From positions 1 through 10,262 of the forward strand of contig JAHDFG010000059.1 of the NCBI GenBank assembly GCA_020628265.1: 10,262 bases of DNA, given 5' to 3'. The position numbers and the translations under genes are program-made. Positions 5,553 to 10,262 of this stretch are shown in pieces. This DNA comes from Pseudooctadecabacter sp. GTDB lineage: Bacteria > Pseudomonadota > Alphaproteobacteria > Rhodobacterales > Rhodobacteraceae. Under the pieces are notes generated by a model. It was not told where the DNA came from. It saw nothing but the letters and a program-made list of their open reading frames with translations, and did not search any database. How positions within the stretch are numbered: position 1 is the stretch's first letter; each line of letters begins with the position of its first letter.

Positions 5553-6569
5553 GACGGACAGGGGATCATCGGGCGCGGGCCAAAAGACGCCCGCGCCGAC
5601 GACCTTTGCGGCTGCAAAGGGCAAGACGTAGGAAACCCTCAGATTGCCCGGCCCATCTTCGGGCCAGTCAACGGTATCAAAGGCCGGATCACCCAAGTGT
5701 TGCAGGCTGCCGGCAGCGCCCCCCCCCGCGCTTTTAGGCAACGGGTCTTGTAGATCAGGACGAGTCAGGAAGTTGGCAATCGTATCTCGTTGACCTTCAC
5801 CATCAGCGGGATCGGCGTTGATGGTGCCAATCAAAATCGGATTCACGGGAATGGGGCCCAGTGCACCATCAAGAACAGCCTCAAACAGCCGCAGTTCGTC
5901 GCGGTTTCGCAGGCCGTTGAAGTCTTCGGGGCCGTCAAAGACGGGCGGTGTGGCATCCATTACCAAAAGTGTGATTTCTGTACCCTCCACCTCAATCGGC
6001 AACACCCAATGGTTGGTTGATGATACGGGAAGCGCCTCGAAAACGTTGGCAGAGGGCCACAGGTCATCCCCACGTCGCGGCAACTCGGCCCCTGGCACAT
6101 CGCGCCATAAAAAATCTGTAAAATCTAGCAGCGCTTCGTGCCGAATGGGGTGGCGGGACAGGACAGCCATCCCGCCGTCCCCGCGAAACCGGCCATAGCC
6201 AAGGGCATCCCGCGCATCGCCCGTGAAGCCGTCACCGTCGAGGTCGAGGCCGGTCTGGATACCCGCGTTCGGCGGGGCGCTGAAGACGTGGGGGTAAGGA
6301 TTTCTGAGACGAACCGAAAGCGCATGAAGCGCCGCATGTCCGGCATCAAAATCGATATCCGTCAGAACCAGCACATCAGGTGCGACGTGATCTATGACGG
6401 CGACAATGGCTGCGATTTGTGGATCATCCTCACTGCGCAGGTCCTTTAGCAAAAGGCCCGGTCCATCGCGGCTTAGGGGTGCGGCGTAGGTCGCAATGCG
6501 AAGGGTATCTGGATCAGCTGCCGCCAAAGGCGGAAATAGAAACCCGATAAGACAAAGGACCGCGATCAG
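5475..6569 (-). CDS. secreted EEP-fold protein with degenerate active site
   Basis: The protein belongs to the endonuclease/exonuclease/phosphatase superfamily. A hydrophobic stretch, LIAVLCLIGFLFPPLAAA, looks like a signal peptide, so it is probably periplasmic. Family-type blocks are clear: DTLRIATY, NAGIQTGLDLDGDG, GMAVLSRHPI, TPPVFDGPEDFNG, DTVDWPEDGP, GVFWPAPDD and HRLVWVDI. Most catalytic positions are replaced: the Asn after IATF/Y by Ala (6483-6485), the Glu by Asp (6357-6359), a His by Asp (5955-5957), the Asp of GDxN by Thr (GTIN, 5823-5825), the Asp before YVLP by Ser (5631-5633), and the Asp of SDH by Ala (5520-5522). The last His and the Asn of GTIN remain. The start is uncertain. 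CTG at 6567-6569 forms CTGA with the previous stop; a TTG at 6707 or ATG at 6692 would add over 40 unrelated residues overlapping the upstream gene. Confidence 0.82.
   Translation of the reverse strand: MIAVLCLIGFLFPPLAAADPDTLRIATYAAPLSRDGPGLLLKDLRSEDDPQIAAIVAVIDHVAPDVLVLTDIDFDAGHAALHALSVRLRNPYPHVFSAPPNAGIQTGLDLDGDGFTGDARDALGYGRFRGDGGMAVLSRHPIRHEALLDFTDFLWRDVPGAELPRRGDDLWPSANVFEALPVSSTNHWVLPIEVEGTEITLLVMDATPPVFDGPEDFNGLRNRDELRLFEAVLDGALGPIPVNPILIGTINADPADGEGQRDTIANFLTRPDLQDPLPKSAGGGAAGSLQHLGDPAFDTVDWPEDGPGNLRVSYVLPFAAAKVVGAGVFWPAPDDPLSVLLGSDGMAAGAHRLVWVDIMLDGAG
5719..5727 (-). repeat. homopolymer run of nine G on the coding strand
   Basis: Nine consecutive C on the plus strand encode part of a Gly-rich loop (SAGGGAAGS) of the EEP-fold protein. 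Runs of this length are prone to slippage, and a gain or loss of one base would truncate or alter the C-terminal part of the protein. The frame in this copy is intact. Confidence 0.8.
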
Positions 6570-7504
6570 GCGGGCACTTGCCCTTCCGACTGCGCGGCCA
6601 GATACGCCCGCTCCCGCTGGAGAGCGATCATCTGTCCTACACGAAGCATCGCGATGCCCCGCATGATCAGGGAGGCCGGAACAAAGGCCCATGCTGTCAT
6701 CGTCCAAATCAGCGTATGCGGATCCTGCAACTGGATCGGGTTGAAGAGGTCGGACATCAGTTTGACCAATGCCGGGATCAAGAAGGGCAGGAGAAATCCT
6801 AAGATAAGGTTAAGCTGTCCGTCCCGCTCCAGACGTTCGACGACATCACCGCCGGCGGTCGGGTCGAAGGTGGGCAGGTTGGTCCACACGTTGAACCCGC
6901 CACGCTGGTTGGGCCAGTTGTAAATCCGCAGCGCGATAATGAAGGCCGCGAGCGAAACAAGTGACACCAGATAACTCAGACCGGCGGCGATCCTCACATC
7001 ATTGATCAAAGTTGGACCTGCCTCAGCCGGCAGCATCAGTACGACCAACCGTACCGGCGAGTAGGGAAAATCCATTCCCTCGGCGAGGTTGCTGCCGACG
7101 ATCTGGAACATGATGCTGATGTTGGTTGGGTCAGTCTCACTGCGCGCGATGACAGTCAGCGCGATGACGGTCCCTGCGAGGCCCAAGAACCGGACACGGT
7201 TGAAAGGGGGCGCTTCGCGGAATTCGATCAGAGACGGAGATGCAGCACTGTATTCGACAAAGGTAAAGACACCGGCCACGATGCAGACAAGCACGACGAT
7301 TTGCGACGTATCAGCCGTTGTGCCAGCCAGCATCAACGACGGCGTCGCGATCATCAAAATCACCAAGACTGCCCGCAGGACAGCGCCAGTAAGCCGTGAA
7401 ATCACTGCTCCGTTACCCTCATTTCGGCCGGTCGCGATACGATGCCGCGCCCTTGTACCGTTCTGAACCCGCTCTTTGTCGGCGGGCTGCCTCATCTTTG
7501 CCAT
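6566..7504 (-). CDS. multi-pass membrane protein of unknown function
   Basis: I do not recognise this protein beyond a membrane protein of Rhodobacterales type. From the ATG at 7504 it has 312 residues. A polar, Arg-rich N-terminus of about 35 residues precedes about six hydrophobic segments at roughly 42-61, 69-85, 106-120, 172-193, 231-250 and 264-286, with a weaker one near 151-160. Between segments 4 and 5 lies a conserved-looking loop, NWPNQRGGFNVWTNLPTFDP (196-215). No transporter or enzyme motif is visible. A TTG at 7534 would add ten residues. Neither start has a strong ribosome site. Its stop TGA overlaps the first possible codon of the EEP-fold gene, so the two are probably co-translated and may act together at the membrane and periplasm. 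Confidence 0.78.
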   Translation of the reverse strand: MAKMRQPADKERVQNGTRARHRIATGRNEGNGAVISRLTGAVLRAVLVILMIATPSLMLAGTTADTSQIVVLVCIVAGVFTFVEYSAASPSLIEFREAPPFNRVRFLGLAGTVIALTVIARSETDPTNISIMFQIVGSNLAEGMDFPYSPVRLVVLMLPAEAGPTLINDVRIAAGLSYLVSLVSLAAFIIALRIYNWPNQRGGFNVWTNLPTFDPTAGGDVVERLERDGQLNLILGFLLPFLIPALVKLMSDLFNPIQLQDPHTLIWTMTAWAFVPASLIMRGIAMLRVGQMIALQRERAYLAAQSEGQVPA

Positions 7505-7692
7505 AATGTTGCCCACATTCAGTTTCTGCTGCAAGTAGCTGATTTACATTTGCAAAAAGAAGTGGGCCGATTTGCGGCAACAGTGGTGCGAGATTGCAAC
7601 CATTCCAGCGCATTGCATCAATCGGGTCCAGATGTCGTGGTGGAGCCACTCAGCAGACACAAGTTGCCGTTAAAGTCCTGTTAGGCCCTGTG
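7505..7692. other. intergenic region upstream of the membrane-protein gene
   Basis: This stretch separates the leuD terminator from the membrane-protein gene and should hold that gene's promoter. On the minus strand there are TTGCAA-like sequences and an AT-rich patch (TTTTTGCAAATGTAAATC, 7542-7559), but I cannot pick a -35/-10 pair with correct spacing. Open frames crossing it lack ribosome sites and coding character. I see no RNA gene in it. Confidence 0.5.
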
Positions 7693-7724
7693 TCGAAAGA
7701 AAGGGGCGCCCGCAGACGCCCCTT
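7693..7724 (-). terminator. terminator-like hairpin downstream of leuD
   Basis: On the minus strand AAGGGGCG and CGCCCCTT (7701-7708 and 7717-7724) form a perfect eight-pair, GC-rich stem with an eight-base loop, followed by a T-rich tail, TTTCTTTC. It begins 47 bases after the leuD stop codon and fits a factor-independent terminator closing the leuC-to-leuD transcript. Confidence 0.75.
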
Positions 7725-7736
7725 CTTAGATTCTGC

Positions 7737-7752
7737 TGCCTCAATTGAGGCA
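7737..7752. repeat. 16-bp perfect palindrome in the leuD 3' region
   Basis: TGCCTCAATTGAGGCA reads the same on both strands. It lies between the leuD stop codon (7772-7774) and the terminator hairpin. In the leuD transcript it could form a six-pair stem with an AAUU loop, giving two hairpins in a row; as DNA it could be a protein site. Confidence 0.7.
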
Positions 7753-7771
7753 TCTGCAGCCCGTTTGAGGG

Positions 7772-8377
7772 TCAGACCCAGGGGCGATCAGCGGAATGTT
7801 GCGCCTCGAACGCGTCGATGGACGGGGCCTTTTCCATGGTCAGGCCGATGTCATCGAGACCGTTCAGCAGGCAGTGCTTTTTGTGGGCGTCCACTTCGAA
7901 TGCAACTTCGCCGCCATCGGGGCCAGTGATCGTCTGGGCCTCAAGGTCAACGGTCAACGTGGCGTTTGATCCGCGCTCTGCGTCATCCATCAGCTTGGCG
8001 TGATCCTCGGGCGAGACCACGATCGGCAGAATGCCGTTCTTGAAGCAGTTGTTGTAAAAGATGTCGGCAAAGCTGGTGGAGATCACGCAGCGGATTCCGA
8101 AGTCCAGAAGCGCCCAAGGGGCGTGTTCACGGGACGAGCCACAGCCGAAGTTGTCGCCCGCCACGATGATCTGGGCATCGCGGTACTGGGGCTTGTTCAG
8201 CACGAAATCCTCGATCTCGTTGCCTTCGCGGTCATAGCGCATCTCATCAAAGAGGTTCACGCCAAGGCCGGAGCGTTTGATGGTCTTCAGGAACACCTTG
8301 GGGATGATCATGTCGGTGTCGATGTTGACCAGCGGCATAGGGGCCGCTGTACCGGTGAGTTTGGTGAATTTGTCCAT
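7772..8377 (-). CDS. leuD: 3-isopropylmalate dehydratase small subunit
   Basis: LeuD is the swivelling small subunit that pairs with the iron-sulfur LeuC to isomerise 2-isopropylmalate to 3-isopropylmalate in leucine synthesis. The 201-residue length is typical. Motifs are PLVNIDTDMIIPKVFLK (15-31), the family signature GDNFGCGSSREHAPWAL (74-90) and SFADIFYNNCFKNGILPI (102-119). The ATG at 8377 follows an AAAGGA ribosome site. Upstream, 132 bases separate it from the Tat-signal gene. That gap contains four 11-bp repeats and a 26-bp dyad, so leuD may have its own control although it lies in line with leuC. Confidence 0.97.
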   Translation of the reverse strand: MDKFTKLTGTAAPMPLVNIDTDMIIPKVFLKTIKRSGLGVNLFDEMRYDREGNEIEDFVLNKPQYRDAQIIVAGDNFGCGSSREHAPWALLDFGIRCVISTSFADIFYNNCFKNGILPIVVSPEDHAKLMDDAERGSNATLTVDLEAQTITGPDGGEVAFEVDAHKKHCLLNGLDDIGLTMEKAPSIDAFEAQHSADRPWV

Positions 8378-8395
8378 TGTCTTTCCTTTCGGAGG

Positions 8396-8421
8396 TTAAC
8401 GGCGCCGGACCGGCACGTTAA
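8396..8421. repeat. 26-bp interrupted inverted repeat just upstream of leuD
   Basis: Outer arms TTAACG (8396-8401) and CGTTAA (8416-8421) are exact reverse complements. Inside them GCCGG (8404-8408) and CCGGC (8410-8414) form a second exact inverted repeat around A8409. In the leuD messenger this can form a hairpin ending about ten bases before the ribosome site; as DNA it could be an operator. Confidence 0.65.
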
Positions 8422-8452
8422 GTTCTGTGAATGCTTTGGTAAGGGTTGGCAG

Positions 8453-8493
8453 GCGTATGGTTTGCGTATGGCAAGCGTATGGCTCGCGTATGG
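8453..8493. repeat. four tandem 11-bp repeats (GCGTATGG plus three variable bases)
   Basis: GCGTATGG occurs at 8453-8460, 8464-8471, 8475-8482 and 8486-8493, with a strict 11-base period. The three spacer bases differ each time (TTT, CAA, CTC). On the strand of the leu genes the unit reads CCATACGC. The array lies in the leader between the Tat-signal gene and leuD. Confidence 0.9.
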
Positions 8494-8509
8494 CTGATTT
8501 GGTGGAACA

Positions 8510-8986
8510 TCAGGCAATCATCCTTTCGCAACGGGGATGCAAAACGTGCCCCTGATCTTCGGCAATGCGGCAGACCGCCCGCAGGAAGGGCCGCAAATCG
8601 ACAGCAAAGCCGTCAGACGCCGATGTGTCGTGTCCAAGCGACTTCGTGGCGCGCGCAGCCTTCTGCGCTGCCGCCGCATCGACGAAGGGACGTTGCCAGA
8701 CCTTAGAGAGCGCCCAGCGCCCCGATTGCGTCGTGCCTTGCAGCGGACCAAGGATGCCACGTGCGGACATGTCGGACATCAACGCTTCGGCCTGATCAAG
8801 GCTCAGACCCAGCTTGGTCGCTAGCGCAAAGACCGAGAAATTCACGCGGGACTGCGCATGGTAGATCGCTGCATGAAGGGCTGAGGCCGGATAGGCGACT
8901 TTGGTCGCAACCCCGAGGGAGGCTGACGGCATAAGAGGAGCGGCAAACGCCCCGCCCAACATCTGCAAAAATCCACGTCGTTTCAT
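8510..8986 (-). CDS. Tat-signal protein of unknown function
   Basis: I do not recognise a named family. The 158-residue product begins MKRRGFLQMLGGAFAAPL, a twin-arginine signal (RRGFLQ, close to the RRxFLK consensus) followed by a hydrophobic stretch, so export by the Tat pathway as a folded protein is likely. The mature part has a helical segment, VFALATKLGLSLDQAEALMSDM, and RGILGPLQGTTQSGRW, resembling a small winged-helix layout, and three Cys/His-containing stretches near the C-terminus (CRIAEDQGHVLHPRCE). It starts five bases after the glycosyltransferase stop codon, so the two are surely co-transcribed. A GGGGA sequence ten bases before the ATG may serve as ribosome site. Confidence 0.75.
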   Translation of the reverse strand: MKRRGFLQMLGGAFAAPLMPSASLGVATKVAYPASALHAAIYHAQSRVNFSVFALATKLGLSLDQAEALMSDMSARGILGPLQGTTQSGRWALSKVWQRPFVDAAAAQKAARATKSLGHDTSASDGFAVDLRPFLRAVCRIAEDQGHVLHPRCERMIA

Positions 8987-8991
8987 CCTGT

Positions 8992-9810
8992 CTATCCCCG
9001 CTCTTCCTGTTTGAGCCCACCAAGATCGAAACCGATCTCGCGTGCGAACCGCGCGATGAAGCTGCTTTCAATCGGCACGTAGGTCCGGTGATAGCGGCGG
9101 ATCATCGAGTGATAGAGGTGGATGCCCAAGGTATCATCGGTGATCCACCCGTCCTCTTCACAGCCGTTGCAAAAGAACACATCCGTCAGGATGCCGCGGA
9201 TCGGGTAGTAGACGTCTGCTGTGCGGACGTGTTCGACCTCACCGGTTTTCTTGAGCGTGTAGTCGAGGGCGCGTGGGCCGATGGACGGGCGGCGCAGCTC
9301 GAACGATTTGAGCAGCCGTTGGCCCGGTGGTGTGTCTTTCAAAACGGCTGTGTGCTTGCGGTTCATCCATGGTCCGATGAATTCCGGGTCCTCGAACCAG
9401 TCGATCATCTGGTTGAGGGTCTCAGAGGTCTTGGGCAGGCGCAGGACCGCACCGTTGATGGTGCCCGGCGGCTCATACCCCACGTGGTAGTCGACGTCGG
9501 GAAAGGGCCGGTAACACAGCATATCTGTGTCGACCCACATCATGTCGGTCTGCCTCAACAGGTAGAGCCGGAACAGATCAGACAGCATGGAGGCCGGTGC
9601 GTCGGCATGGCCTGCGGTGGCAGGGTCCCAAATCTCCTCAATGGGGGCTGTGCGCACGCCGTCGGGGACTTTGGGCGCAGGGCCCACGCAGAACAGCACG
9701 ACCTCATGCCCACGGTGCACGAAGCTGGCCAGCGACAGCGCGTGCAGCCAGTTCAATGCGTCGCCCATCCAGAGGCTGGCGACCGTGGGCAGAGATGTGC
9801 TGGGCTGCAT
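8992..9810 (-). CDS. glycosyltransferase with DXD motif (GT32-like)
   Basis: The 272-residue protein looks like a small sugar transferase of the GT32/capsular-polysaccharide-synthesis type, which use nucleotide sugars and a divalent metal. The key evidence is the SMLSDLFRLYLL segment (74-85) followed by MMWVDTDMLCYRPF (90-103), where Asp94 and Asp96 form the DXD metal/nucleotide-sugar site. The N-terminus (VASLWMGDALNWLHALSLAS) is the first strand and helix of a GT-A fold. A late HLYHSMIRRYH segment contains the His-rich end common in this group. There is no signal peptide, so it is cytosolic. Donor and acceptor are unknown. The ATG at 9810 has AAAGGG eight bases upstream and lies 21 bases after leuC. 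Confidence 0.8.
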   Translation of the reverse strand: MQPSTSLPTVASLWMGDALNWLHALSLASFVHRGHEVVLFCVGPAPKVPDGVRTAPIEEIWDPATAGHADAPASMLSDLFRLYLLRQTDMMWVDTDMLCYRPFPDVDYHVGYEPPGTINGAVLRLPKTSETLNQMIDWFEDPEFIGPWMNRKHTAVLKDTPPGQRLLKSFELRRPSIGPRALDYTLKKTGEVEHVRTADVYYPIRGILTDVFFCNGCEEDGWITDDTLGIHLYHSMIRRYHRTYVPIESSFIARFAREIGFDLGGLKQEERG

Positions 9811-9831
9811 GTGCGGGCCCTTTCGCCTCGG

Positions 9832-10262
9832 TTACATCAACTCACGCACATCGGTGAGTTTGCCGGTCAGCGCAGCTGCGGCGGCCATGCCGGGGGAGAC
9901 AAGGTGCGTGCGCCCCTTGTAGCCTTGGCGGCCTTCGAAGTTGCGGTTGGACGTGGCCGCGCAGCGTTCGCCTTCGCTAAGCTGGTCGGGGTTCATCGCA
10001 AGGCACATGGAGCAGCCCGCCATGCGCCACTCAAAGCCTGCTTCCTTGAAGATGTCGGCGAGGCCCTCTTCCTCGGCCTGTGCCCGCACGAGGCCGGAGC
10101 CTGGCACGACCATGGCACGTTTGACCTTGATCTTCTTACCCTTAAGGATCTCGGCGGCGGCGCGCAGGTCTTCGATGCGGCCGTTGGTGCAGGAGCCGAT
10201 GAAGACCGTGTCGATTTCGATGTCGGTCAGTTTCTGACCGGCGGTCAGGCCCATGTATTCGA
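9832..10262 (-). CDS. leuC: 3-isopropylmalate dehydratase large subunit, C-terminal part
   Basis: This is the 3' portion of leuC; the gene continues past the window edge, and the in-frame ATG at 10254 is internal. LeuC is the aconitase-like, 4Fe-4S subunit of isopropylmalate isomerase. The fragment shows DTVFIGSCTNGR with the first cluster cysteine, then GCSMCLAMNPDQL with the CxxC pair that supplies the other two ligands. SNRNFEGRQGYKGRTHLVSP follows, a block conserved in LeuC and aconitases. The C-terminus is of normal shape. The glycosyltransferase gene follows after 21 bases, so leuC appears to head or lead into that transcript. Confidence 0.96.
   Translation of the reverse strand, partial: EYMGLTAGQKLTDIEIDTVFIGSCTNGRIEDLRAAAEILKGKKIKVKRAMVVPGSGLVRAQAEEEGLADIFKEAGFEWRMAGCSMCLAMNPDQLSEGERCAATSNRNFEGRQGYKGRTHLVSPGMAAAAALTGKLTDVRELM

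Noticed and set aside
7419..7649. Small 76-codon minus-strand frame before the membrane-protein gene
   Set aside because: It overlaps the membrane-protein gene in another frame, has no ribosome site and shows no protein-like composition.
8378..8509. Leucine attenuator or T-box in the leuD leader
   Set aside because: There is no short leader peptide with a Leu-codon run and no T-box sequence; T-boxes are also not expected in this group of bacteria.
1..10262. Defence, CRISPR, toxin-antitoxin or mobile-element system
   Set aside because: No nuclease/ATPase cassette, transposase, terminal inverted repeats or spaced-repeat array is present; the 11-bp repeats are too short and close for CRISPR.

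Overview
The window looks like chromosomal DNA of a GC-rich alphaproteobacterium of the Rhodobacterales (Roseobacter/Rhodobacter group). This rests on the wording of LeuB (an EKANVMESG block, a DCAAMLTGS block), on a FOXRED1-like FAD oxidoreductase tail, and on a BciA-type 8-vinyl reductase. BciA belongs to bacteriochlorophyll synthesis and suggests a phototrophic, or formerly phototrophic, host. No phage, transposase, CRISPR or defence genes are visible. This is mainly a housekeeping amino-acid locus with a few odd accessory pieces.

Layout. Positions 1-332 hold the 3' end of an FAD-dependent oxidoreductase (+). Positions 348-424 encode tRNA-Pro(CGG) (-), with a plausible sigma70-type promoter just upstream. 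Next is a divergent pair: an EamA/DMT transporter (472-1434, -) and bciA (1532-2491, +). leuB (2495-3598, -) converges on bciA with only three bases between them. A LysR regulator (3656-4552, -) and an SDR-fold protein (4641-5552, +) diverge from an AT-rich intergenic region full of short dyads. The SDR gene runs tail-to-tail into, and overlaps, a periplasmic-type endonuclease/exonuclease/phosphatase-fold (EEP) gene. That EEP gene is preceded by, and overlaps, a six-helix membrane protein gene (both -). A terminator-like hairpin separates this pair from leuD. Upstream of leuD on the minus strand come a small Tat-signal protein, a DXD glycosyltransferase and the 3' part of leuC.

Function. LeuC and LeuD form isopropylmalate isomerase, and LeuB oxidises 3-isopropylmalate; together they are the last shared steps of leucine synthesis. 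leuC, the glycosyltransferase and the Tat-signal gene are packed tightly enough (21 and 5 bases) to be one transcript, which may continue into leuD. leuD has its own 132-base leader with four 11-bp repeats and a large dyad. leuB is a separate unit.

Most noteworthy: (1) the EEP protein has lost nearly every catalytic residue of its family while keeping family-specific blocks. Its gene also has a CTG where an ATG is expected, a run of nine G, and a 3' end shared antisense with the SDR gene. (2) The leuD leader carries the helically phased 11-bp repeats. (3) bciA lies away from any visible photosynthesis genes. (4) The SDR-fold protein lacks the YxxxK pair. I did not find a convincing new multi-gene system.
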